NCBI GenBank assembly: GCA_028289585.1 | Contig: JANQPI010000026.1 | Coordinates: 1 to 64,000 of the forward strand | Length of the DNA: 64,000 nt | Direction of reading: 5' to 3' | Origin: Candidatus Zixiibacteriota bacterium | GTDB taxonomy: Bacteria > Zixibacteria > MSB-5A5 > GN15 > FEB-12 | Part shown: positions 43,345 to 51,386 of the stretch, piece by piece | Position numbering within the stretch: the first letter of the stretch is position 1 | Layout: every line of letters begins with the position of its first letter | Translations under genes and position numbers: made by a program | Notes under the pieces: model-generated | Database searches by the model: none | What the model saw: only the letters and a program-made list of their open reading frames with translations | Told to the model about the DNA's origin: nothing

Positions 43345-45678
43345 ATGAAAACAGCACTCGTCAACTTCGCCATCAATCGACCGCGGTGGGTCATCGGTAT
43401 CGCGGTCGTCATCACGCTCTTCTTTGCCGCGCAGTTCCCGCGCATACAAATCGATACCGACCCGCAAAACATGCTGCGGACCGACGAACCCGTTCGACTC
43501 TGGCACCAAGAGACGAAGGAGATCTTCGAGCTCGCTGATTTCCTGGCGGTCGGTGTCGTTGCCGAGGAGGGAGCGTTTACGCCCCCACACCTCAACGCCG
43601 TCTATCGCATCACGGCAGAGATTGCAACTCTCGACGGCGTCATTGTTGAGGATATCCTCGCGCCCTCGACCGTCGACGATATTCGTCAAGGGGATGCTGG
43701 CGAGTTGATTATCGAGCCGTTGATGGGCGACACGATTGCAACGCAGGCTGAAGCCGACTATCTGCTTTCTCGAATCGTGTCCAATCCGATTCTCCGGGGC
43801 AAGCTGGCGTCGGACGACGGTGCTGCCATCGCGCTCTTCATTCCGATCGAATCGAAGGACATCAGTTTCCGATTGGCGGGCGAAATTCAGGAGATCACCG
43901 ATCGCCTGGGTGGTGATGCTGAGTATCATATTGCCGGATTGCCCGTCGCCGAAGACTCGTTTGGTGCCGAGATGTTTACACAGATGGCGCTCTCCGCGCC
44001 TCTTGCGTTCGTCATCATCTTTCTCCTGATGGTACTCTTTTTCCGCAAGGCGGTTGTTGTTCTGGCGCCGATGATCGTGGCGATGATGGCGGTGATCTGG
44101 GCGATGGGACTGTTGATCCTGACCGGCAACACGGTCCACATTATGTCGTCAATGATTCCCGTGTTTCTTATCCCGATCGCGGTGTTGAACTCGATTCATA
44201 TTCTCTCAGAGTTCCACGACCGGTTTGCTCAACATGACGACAAGTCGACAACGATGCGGCATGCAATCACGGAGCTCTTTTTCCCGCTACTGTTCACATC
44301 GCTGACAACAATCGCCGGGTTTGTCTCGCTGGCGACAACACCAATTCCACCGGTCCAGGTATTTGGCATCTTCGTCGCTGTTGGCGTTCTCTCCGCCTGG
44401 CTGTTGTCACTGACGGTTAACCCTGCGGTTGCGATGCTGATCCGACCCGAGTCATTGCGCTCATTTGGACGATCCGACGATTCCCATGGTCCGCTGGCAA
44501 GGGTCTTACACGGCTTCCGCGATACGGCCTGGCGGCACTATCGGTTGCTTATCGGAGCAGCGGTTGTAGTCGTCGCGATTGCTGGGTACGGATTGACGCT
44601 CCTGGTGATCAATGATAATCCGGTTAAATGGTTCAAGGCTGATCACCCGATTCGCATCGCCGACCAGACGATGAATGCTCACTTGGCCGGGACGTACATG
44701 AACTTCCTGGTTTTTGAAGGTGACGATATCGATCGGATGAAAGACCCCGACGTGTTGCGCTACATGGAGGCGATGCAACGGGAGTTAGAAAACGAGCCGA
44801 TTGTCGGAGGAACAACCGGGCTCACTGACATCGTGACCAAGATTCGCTTCGAACTCTTTGGTGCCGACTCTGCCGAAATGCGCCTGCCTGATAATCTGAA
44901 TGAGGTGGGGCAGATGCTCTTTCTGTTCGAAATGTCCGGTGGTTCCGCCGACGACCTCTACAAGTTTGCCACATCAGACTACGACATGGCGAATCTCTGG
45001 GTACAAATGACTGCTGGTGACAATCAGGCGGTCTCCGATGTTGTCGCTCGGGGGAACGCGTTCCTGGCCAACAATCCGCCGCCACCGGGGGTAACCGCTC
45101 GTTGGGCGGGGCTGCCGTACATCAATATCGAATGGCAGGAACAGATGGTCGCGGGGATGCGATCGGCGTTTCTCGGGTCGTTCCTGGTTGTTCTGATCAT
45201 GATGATCATTCTCTTTCGGTCGATCATTTGGGGGCTTATTTCCATGCTGCCATTGACCATTACCGTCATGTCGATCTATGCGTTTATCGGATATATTGGC
45301 AAACCGTACGACATGCCGGTAGCAGTACTGTCAGCACTAACGCTTGGACTGTCGATTGACTTTGCGATTCACTTCATTGGCCGACTCCGCATTATCCACC
45401 GTCGAACGGGATCGTTCCGTGAGTCGTACAACGAAATCTTCGAGTCGGCCGGACGAGCGATTCTGCGCAATGTGTTGGTCATCGCAATCGGTTTTGTGCC
45501 CATGCTCTTTTCGAGCCTGGTTCCCTATATCACCGTCGGTGTGTTCTTCCTCTCAATAATGCTGGTATCCGGCTTGGTCACCATGCTCTTGTTGCCCGCT
45601 TTGGTCCGGGCGATGCACAAACGGTTGTTGCCCGACCGCGCGACAGTCGATCGACCGCAGCCGGCGAACGTGTCCTGA
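43345..45678 (+). CDS. MMPL/RND-superfamily exporter
   Basis: The product of 777 residues has the RND two-fold layout: a first membrane helix (VIGIAVVITLFFAA), a large periplasmic loop, a block of about five helices including the sterol-sensing-like segment (HIMSSMIPVFLIPIAVLNSIHILSEF, LFTSLTTIAGFVSL), then a second loop and block (LGLSIDFAIHFIGRLR). This matches MMPL/hopanoid-type exporters, which move lipids or hydrophobic compounds. It is followed at once by a LolA-like protein and a DUF1302-like porin, a recurrent trio in which these proteins probably work together in lipid or hydrophobic solute transfer to the outer membrane. Confidence 0.88.
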   Translation: MKTALVNFAINRPRWVIGIAVVITLFFAAQFPRIQIDTDPQNMLRTDEPVRLWHQETKEIFELADFLAVGVVAEEGAFTPPHLNAVYRITAEIATLDGVIVEDILAPSTVDDIRQGDAGELIIEPLMGDTIATQAEADYLLSRIVSNPILRGKLASDDGAAIALFIPIESKDISFRLAGEIQEITDRLGGDAEYHIAGLPVAEDSFGAEMFTQMALSAPLAFVIIFLLMVLFFRKAVVVLAPMIVAMMAVIWAMGLLILTGNTVHIMSSMIPVFLIPIAVLNSIHILSEFHDRFAQHDDKSTTMRHAITELFFPLLFTSLTTIAGFVSLATTPIPPVQVFGIFVAVGVLSAWLLSLTVNPAVAMLIRPESLRSFGRSDDSHGPLARVLHGFRDTAWRHYRLLIGAAVVVVAIAGYGLTLLVINDNPVKWFKADHPIRIADQTMNAHLAGTYMNFLVFEGDDIDRMKDPDVLRYMEAMQRELENEPIVGGTTGLTDIVTKIRFELFGADSAEMRLPDNLNEVGQMLFLFEMSGGSADDLYKFATSDYDMANLWVQMTAGDNQAVSDVVARGNAFLANNPPPPGVTARWAGLPYINIEWQEQMVAGMRSAFLGSFLVVLIMMIILFRSIIWGLISMLPLTITVMSIYAFIGYIGKPYDMPVAVLSALTLGLSIDFAIHFIGRLRIIHRRTGSFRESYNEIFESAGRAILRNVLVIAIGFVPMLFSSLVPYITVGVFFLSIMLVSGLVTMLLLPALVRAMHKRLLPDRATVDRPQPANVS

Positions 45679-45695
45679 AACGAAGGAGTCTTCTT

Positions 45696-46493
45696 ATGAC
45701 GATACGTATGTTGCTTCTCCCTGTCTTGTTCCTCGTGGTCTTCGCGTCCGTACGAGCTGAACTCGATGCCGATGAGCTTATGAAACAGTCTCATCTCGCT
45801 CTCTACTATGCCGGCGATGACGGCCGCACCGATGTGACAATGACGATCGTCAACAAGCGCGGCAAGGAACGTCTGCGCGAATTCACGATGCTACGCCTCG
45901 ACAACGAAGAGGGTGGCGATCAGAAGTATTACACCTACTTTCGGAAACCGTCGGATGTCAGTCGCCTGACTTTTATGGTTCACAAGTCGGCTGAAGCGAA
46001 TGACAAGCGGTGGATCTATGTCCCGTCTGTTGATCTGGTTCGGCCGATTTCAGCCGACGACAAAGCCTCGAGCTTCGTCAACTCGCACTTCACGTATGAA
46101 GATGTCTCCGGGCGCCACTGGTCGGAGGATAATCACGCGATCGTCGGTGATTCGACCGTCGATGGCGTCCCCGTGGTTGTCGTGGAGTCAACGCCGGTTG
46201 AGGATTTATCCAGCTTCACGACCCGTCGCACCTACATTGACACCAGTACGTACCTGCCCCTGCGGGAACACTATTACGACGGCGACGGAACTCTCATTCG
46301 CGTCTTTACGGCTGAGACGATTGAGACGGTTAGCGACATTCCAACGATCACGGTTCGCAAGATCGAGGACGTCCAGAAAGGTGGCCACACGATCGTGGCG
46401 TTTACGGGTATCGAATACAATCTCGGCATTGGTGATGACATCTTTACGGAGCGGTATCTCAAAGCCCCGCCGCGGGAGTACATCGGTCGATGA
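45696..46493 (+). CDS. LolA-like outer-membrane lipoprotein-sorting protein
   Basis: The product of 265 residues has a signal peptide (MLLLPVLFLVVFASVRA) and the segments TDVTMTIVNKRGKERLREF, YYTYFRKPSDVSRLTFMVH and YVPSVDLVRPISADDKASSF typical of the DUF4292/LolA-related outer membrane lipoprotein-sorting family found beside MMPL exporters. It likely shuttles a lipid or hydrophobic product in the periplasm. The last 4 nt overlap the next gene (ATGA). Confidence 0.82.
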   Translation: MTIRMLLLPVLFLVVFASVRAELDADELMKQSHLALYYAGDDGRTDVTMTIVNKRGKERLREFTMLRLDNEEGGDQKYYTYFRKPSDVSRLTFMVHKSAEANDKRWIYVPSVDLVRPISADDKASSFVNSHFTYEDVSGRHWSEDNHAIVGDSTVDGVPVVVVESTPVEDLSSFTTRRTYIDTSTYLPLREHYYDGDGTLIRVFTAETIETVSDIPTITVRKIEDVQKGGHTIVAFTGIEYNLGIGDDIFTERYLKAPPREYIGR

Positions 46494-47734
46494 AACAGGG
46501 TGCTCGAGTTCTGCTTTTGGTGATTGTCATGGCCGGATCGATCTCCGCAGATCCGTACATAGACGGTTTCCTTCAAGCGCTCTACGGTGCGAACGTCTCC
46601 AAGGCAAACCCAACCGATAACGACCAGACCGTATCGGAAACTCGGTTCCAGCTTCGTTTCGAGGAGATCGGGAGCCGCGCCGAGATGTTCACTCGCATCG
46701 ATTTCGTGGGTGACAATGCCGACTCCACCGAATTCGATATCGAGATACGCGAGGCGTTTCTTCGCGCGCGACTTGGTTCGTTTGATTTCAAAATCGGTCG
46801 TCAGATTCTCACGTGGGGAACCGGAGACCTGATCTTCATCAACGATCTGTTCGCCAAGGACTACCGGTCGTTCTTCGTCGGTCGCGACGATCAGTATCTC
46901 AAAGCCCCGCAGACTGCAATCCGCGCGGAATGGTATGCCGGTCCGGCCGATCTGACCGTCGTTTGGACACCGTCATTTGAACCGAATCGTCTTCCCAACG
47001 GTCGTACGCTAAGCTACTTCGATCCGTTGTCCGGCACTTTTGTCGGGGATCGCCCTCTGCCGACCAAGGAACCCGGAAACAGCTTCCAGGAGTCCGAACT
47101 CGCGGTTCGTCTTGCCCGGAGAGTGGGACCGTTTGCGGTCGCAGGCTATTTCTACACCGGTTTCTATAAGAACCCGGTTGGACTTGATCCAACCGACCCG
47201 ACCTCACCCTATGTCTACCCTCGATTGCGTGTCTATGGCGCCTCGCTTCGCGGCACCGCGCTCGGTGGAATTGTGTGGGTGGAGGGCGGTTACTATGAGT
47301 CGCGTGATGATCGTACTGGTGACAATCCGTTCATCCAGAATTCGACCGCAGCTGCGCTGGTCGGTTATGAACGGCAGCTGTTTGAGAATCTGACTGTTAA
47401 CCTGCAATGGCAGGGCGAGCAGATTCTTGACTATGAGACCTACTCGCTCCAGCAACAACAAGGGGGCCAGTTCGCGCGAGATGAACTCGCTCATCTGGTT
47501 ACGAGCCGCGTAACCCGGTTGCTCTACGATGAGTTGATCATGCTCTCCGGGTTCGTCTTCTGGTCACCGTCGGATGAGGATATCTATGCGCGGGCGTCGA
47601 TCGCCTATGACTACTCGGACGAGTTGACGGTCGCTGTTGGCGCGAACCTCTTCCATGGTGAACAGCCGGTCACACAGTTCGCACGTTTCGCCCTAAATGA
47701 CAATTTTTGGCTCAAACTGACGTACGGATTTTAA
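46490..47734 (+). CDS. DUF1302-like outer-membrane porin
   Basis: The product of 414 residues has a signal peptide and barrel strands: RARLGSFDFKIGRQILTWGTGDLIFINDLFAKDY is the conserved DUF1302-type motif (GRQ followed by WG and N), and the protein ends FALNDNFWLKLTYGF with a terminal Phe. It is in the exporter operon and probably provides the outer-membrane step. Confidence 0.82.
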   Translation: MKQGARVLLLVIVMAGSISADPYIDGFLQALYGANVSKANPTDNDQTVSETRFQLRFEEIGSRAEMFTRIDFVGDNADSTEFDIEIREAFLRARLGSFDFKIGRQILTWGTGDLIFINDLFAKDYRSFFVGRDDQYLKAPQTAIRAEWYAGPADLTVVWTPSFEPNRLPNGRTLSYFDPLSGTFVGDRPLPTKEPGNSFQESELAVRLARRVGPFAVAGYFYTGFYKNPVGLDPTDPTSPYVYPRLRVYGASLRGTALGGIVWVEGGYYESRDDRTGDNPFIQNSTAAALVGYERQLFENLTVNLQWQGEQILDYETYSLQQQQGGQFARDELAHLVTSRVTRLLYDELIMLSGFVFWSPSDEDIYARASIAYDYSDELTVAVGANLFHGEQPVTQFARFALNDNFWLKLTYGF

Positions 47735-47748
47735 AAGGAGGTTCACTG

Positions 47749-47952
47749 GTGACACTCGAAAACGGAGTGCGCGTGCTGGCTGGAACAATGGTGCTGATCT
47801 CGGTAGCCCTTGCCTACTTCCTCTCTCCCTACTGGTTGCTTCTGACCGCTTTCGTTGGCGTAAATCTGGTGCAATCGGCGTTTACCGGCATTTGTCCGGC
47901 CAATGCTATTCTCTCCCGACTGTTCGGACTCAAGCCCACTGGGTCTGCCTAG
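47749..47952 (+). CDS. YgaP-like two-helix inner-membrane protein (DUF2892)
   Basis: The 67-residue product from GTG 47749 (AGGAGG upstream) has two membrane helices (VLAGTMVLISVALAYFLS and WLLLTAFVGVNLVQSAFTGICPANAIL) with the conserved G-ICP motif of the DUF2892/YgaP transmembrane family. No rhodanese domain is attached. The ORF track's 14 upstream codons overlap the previous gene and are rejected. Its role is unknown; related proteins are linked to sulfur or thiol chemistry. Confidence 0.78.
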   Translation: MTLENGVRVLAGTMVLISVALAYFLSPYWLLLTAFVGVNLVQSAFTGICPANAILSRLFGLKPTGSA

Positions 47953-48011
47953 ACAATACGACGCGGGCAAAGTGCTTGAATTAGCCGCCCTCGACATGCT
48001 AATTCACTGCT

Positions 48012-49169
48012 GTGAGGCGGAACAACCAGCATCTCCTGCGACTACTGTTGACTGGCTTACTGATTGCCGGTCCGGCCTATCTGACCCTCGCGCCTTCGGC
48101 TGAGGCGCAACGTCACGCAGCGCCGCTGCGGATTTTTGGCTACTTCCAGAGCCAGTTCTATCATCAGGAATGGCTCGGTGGCGGCGGCGATCAGAACAGC
48201 TTCCAGCTCCAGCAGCTGAATCTGATGCTCCAGAAAGACCTGGCACGCCGATGGACAGCATTCGTCAATTTCGAAGTCGTCAATAACTTCTCCTCATTCC
48301 GTGACTGGGGATCGTTCAATCTTGAGGAGGCATGGATTCGATGGCGCTTTGATAACCGCCTTTCGCTGCGACTCGGCTTGCAGATCCCAACGTTCAACAA
48401 TCTGAATACGATCAAGAACCGTACCCCGGTCATCCCGTACATCATCCGGCCCCTTCCCTATGAACGCAGTTTCGAGGAGTTTATCCGAATCGACGAGTAC
48501 ATACCCCAGCAGGCGTATGTTCAGGCGTTTGGCTGGCTGCCGATCGGGAGTGCGAAGATCGACTACGCGGCATACCTCGGTAATTCGGCGAACATCAACG
48601 AGGATTCCGACCTCGGGCAGACCGGGATTGATACGACGGATCTCCTTCTCTTTGGTGGACGGATAGGCATGCGCTGGGGAGATTTCAAGGCCGGAGCGTC
48701 GATTACCTACGATGAGTACGTTCTCGGCAACAGTGTTGCGATAATCGAGATGGAGCCAGAGCAGCCATCGACCAACAAGGTACCACGCCTCCGCCTGGGT
48801 GGTGACCTGTCGTTCCGCCTTGGTCCGATTTTCTCCGAAAACGAAATCATCAACGTGCGGTACGATGAATCGGGACCAGTTAGCGATCTCGACATTTTGT
48901 TCTACTATTTGACTCTCGGGGTAGCAACTGACGAAGGCGTGCAGGTGTACGCATCCTACTGGCGAACTGACGAGAGCCTCGTCACCGATATTGAGGACCT
49001 TGACCTGACGCTCGATATCTACGGCCTCGGGATCGTCGTCCCCGTCTCTGGCGCTTTCTTCTACAAAGCTCAGTATGCGCGGGTTGAACAGGAGTTTAAA
49101 CCGGATGTCAACGGCGTCACCTCGCAGGCGATCAACTATTTCTCTATGGCCATTTCGGTGAGTTTCTGA
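48012..49169 (+). CDS. Outer-membrane porin-like beta-barrel
   Basis: The product of 385 residues has a signal peptide (LLRLLLTGLLIAGPAYLTLAPSAEA) and a barrel with GYFQSQFYHQEWLGGGGDQNSF, LEEAWIRWRFDNRLSLRLGLQIPTFN and a C-terminal strand INYFSMAISVSF. Translation starts at GTG 48012. The stop overlaps the start of a PstS-like binding protein, and a histidine kinase follows, a three-gene arrangement that suggests ligand sensing. Confidence 0.78.
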   Translation: MRRNNQHLLRLLLTGLLIAGPAYLTLAPSAEAQRHAAPLRIFGYFQSQFYHQEWLGGGGDQNSFQLQQLNLMLQKDLARRWTAFVNFEVVNNFSSFRDWGSFNLEEAWIRWRFDNRLSLRLGLQIPTFNNLNTIKNRTPVIPYIIRPLPYERSFEEFIRIDEYIPQQAYVQAFGWLPIGSAKIDYAAYLGNSANINEDSDLGQTGIDTTDLLLFGGRIGMRWGDFKAGASITYDEYVLGNSVAIIEMEPEQPSTNKVPRLRLGGDLSFRLGPIFSENEIINVRYDESGPVSDLDILFYYLTLGVATDEGVQVYASYWRTDESLVTDIEDLDLTLDIYGLGIVVPVSGAFFYKAQYARVEQEFKPDVNGVTSQAINYFSMAISVSF

Positions 49170-49612
49170 TGCCCACTCCGTGGCGCATAATTCTTGGATT
49201 GCTGGCTGTACTGGCCTGTTCACCCGCGTCTGCCGCTGAGTCCGATGTCTGCATCATCGCCCACCTTGACGTGCCGATCGACGAACTATCCCGCGGTAGC
49301 ATTCTCGACTTTTACACTGGAGATATCCGGCAGTGGTCCGACGGCTCCCCGGTCGTCCTGTTCGACCAGGAAGACAACGATACAGTCCGCGATCGCTTCT
49401 TTTCGTTCCTCGGCAAGTCGTCGTCGCGGATGCGGACCCTCTGGATGAAGCGCATGCTCGCGGGTGAGGGAGAGCCACCCGCGACATATGGCGGGGACTC
49501 CGCGATGGTCGCCGCGGTTGCCTCGACCCCCAGCGCCATCGGCTTCGCGCAGCGCAGTGCGGTCACAGACGACGTCAAGGTCTTGTTAGTCATTCCCGAA
49601 CGAGAACCGTAA
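49169..49612 (+). CDS. PstS-like periplasmic phosphate-binding-type protein, small
   Basis: The product of 147 residues has a signal peptide (WRIILGLLAVLACSPASAAE) and one lobe of a PstS-like fold: LSRGSILDFYTGDIRQWSDGSPVVLFDQEDND and TYGGDSAMVAAVASTPSAIGFAQRSAV, patterns of the PBP-like domain found in orphan phosphate-binding proteins. It is too short to be a full ABC binding protein and no transporter is nearby; it more likely delivers a signal to the histidine kinase encoded next. Confidence 0.78.
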   Translation: MPTPWRIILGLLAVLACSPASAAESDVCIIAHLDVPIDELSRGSILDFYTGDIRQWSDGSPVVLFDQEDNDTVRDRFFSFLGKSSSRMRTLWMKRMLAGEGEPPATYGGDSAMVAAVASTPSAIGFAQRSAVTDDVKVLLVIPEREP

Positions 49613-49620
49613 GGTCATCC

Positions 49621-51294
49621 GTGGCACGACGGTTCTCCGATATTGGTCTCGGAACCAAGCAGGCGGTCGGATTCGGTTTTATCCTTCTCATCACGATCGC
49701 GCTTGGGTTCTTCCTGATTACACAGGTGAACGCGCTTCGCAAGAGCGTGATTGACGTCACCGATCTCTACCTCCCCCGAATCATCGCTCTTAACACGATC
49801 AGTCAGGACGCCGTTACGCTCCATCTCCTGCAGCTGGAGTACCTCCGTGCCGAGGATGACGGTCAGCGTCGTTCCATTACACTGGGTATGTCGGTCTTGG
49901 TCGACGGCATCTCCGCAGCTCTCGATCAATACGACTCATTGCGCACAACTGCCGAACAGCGAGCGATATTCATCGAATCTGATCGCGAATACTTCGGTCG
50001 ATTTGAAGAGCGGTGGGACGATTATCTCTCGGCCTCGTTTGCGTTCTTTGGCCTCGTACAGGCGGACTCGACCGATGCCGCCCAGCAAGTGATGGGAAGC
50101 GAGATGACACCTGCGATTCAGGGAGTCACCGAAGCTATTGAGACGTTGGTGCAGAATACGATTCGAGAGTCCGACGTCGCGGCCGATGAGGCAACAGCGA
50201 CCTGGGAGAAGACCCGTACAGTAACGCGAATCGCCGTCTTCGCGGCTGTCGTTCTGGCGACGTTGATGGCGATCTTGCTCGTGCGGTTAACGCTTGTACC
50301 GGTGCGCCGGCTCCGTGCTGCCGCCCAGCAGATCGAAACCGGTGATCTCTCCGCCAGTGTGGCGGTGAATCAGCGTGATGAAATTGGCCAATTGGCGATC
50401 TCGTTTAACCGCATGTCTGACTCGCTCCGGCGAGCACGCGACAAAGAGGCCGAACAGGCGAAGGCGCTCCGGGCACAATACGATGAACTCCAGGCGACGC
50501 TTTCCGAGCTTCGCTCGACCCAGGAGCAATTGCTACTCAAGGAGAAGATGGCGTCGCTGGGTGATATGGTGGCGGGACTGGCCCACGAGATAAACAACCC
50601 GATCGGGTCGATTATTGCCGCCAATGATACTGCAACGCGTGCCACCTCGCGTGTCCGCGAATTGCTCGATGACAACAGTCTAGCTGACGAAACCCGCTCA
50701 AAACTGACGCGCGTACTTTCGGTTCTTGCCGATACGCAGGGCATCACTACCACCGCCGGAGAGCGCATCGCCAAATTGATTCAGTCATTGAAAAATTTCT
50801 CACGGCTCGATGAAGCGGAGTATCAGGTCGTCGACATTCATGCGGGAATTGAGAGCACGCTCACGTTGCTGGCTAATCGTATCGATAGCCAGATCCTGAT
50901 TGAGCGAGAATTCGGTGACCTACCGCGTATCGGTGCCTATCCCAGCCTGCTTAATCAAGTTTTCCTCAATGTCCTCAAGAACGCGGTGACCGCCATTACT
51001 CCGCCTGGCAGTATTCGTATTCGAACGACCTCGGTCGCTGAGGCGGTTGAGATTGAGATCAGCGACACGGGGATCGGGATTCCGCCGGAACGTCTGGAGC
51101 GGATCTTTGATGTTGGGTTCACACGGTCCGCCTCGCGGATCAAGATGGGCTCTGGATTGTCGACCGCCTACGCGATCATGGAGCGTCATGGCGGTGAGAT
51201 TCGACTGCAGAGTCACCCCGGGGCAGGGACGACGGTCTATCTCCGTCTGCCGGTTGAACTTCGGCCAACTCACAGCGACCGGCCGGCGAAATAA
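49621..51294 (+). CDS. Membrane sensor histidine kinase
   Basis: The product of 557 residues has helix 1 (AVGFGFILLITIALGFFLIT), a helical periplasmic sensor (about 35-200), helix 2 (VTRIAVFAAVVLATLMAILLVRL), a HAMP domain, a short coiled coil and a kinase core. The phospho-accepting His is His322 in GLAHEINNPIGS; the N box NVLKNAVTAI, the G1 box DTGIGIP and the G2 region MGSGLSTAY are present. It belongs to the NtrB/ZraS-like HEINNP type. It starts at GTG 49621. No response regulator gene follows, so the partner is elsewhere. Confidence 0.92.
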   Translation: MARRFSDIGLGTKQAVGFGFILLITIALGFFLITQVNALRKSVIDVTDLYLPRIIALNTISQDAVTLHLLQLEYLRAEDDGQRRSITLGMSVLVDGISAALDQYDSLRTTAEQRAIFIESDREYFGRFEERWDDYLSASFAFFGLVQADSTDAAQQVMGSEMTPAIQGVTEAIETLVQNTIRESDVAADEATATWEKTRTVTRIAVFAAVVLATLMAILLVRLTLVPVRRLRAAAQQIETGDLSASVAVNQRDEIGQLAISFNRMSDSLRRARDKEAEQAKALRAQYDELQATLSELRSTQEQLLLKEKMASLGDMVAGLAHEINNPIGSIIAANDTATRATSRVRELLDDNSLADETRSKLTRVLSVLADTQGITTTAGERIAKLIQSLKNFSRLDEAEYQVVDIHAGIESTLTLLANRIDSQILIEREFGDLPRIGAYPSLLNQVFLNVLKNAVTAITPPGSIRIRTTSVAEAVEIEISDTGIGIPPERLERIFDVGFTRSASRIKMGSGLSTAYAIMERHGGEIRLQSHPGAGTTVYLRLPVELRPTHSDRPAK

Positions 51295-51386
51295 ACAACC
51301 TAAAGCGTTGCCAAATCGGCAGCATCGGCTATTTTCTACTCAATCGCTCGCAATTGTCATCGCCCAACCGGAATAGGAATTATCGT

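Noticed and set aside
42847-44139. 430-residue minus-strand ORF opposite the sigma, anti-sigma and exporter genes
   Set aside because: It is a shadow frame: low-complexity Arg/Asp/His composition, no domain, and it runs antisense to three well-supported genes and a terminator.
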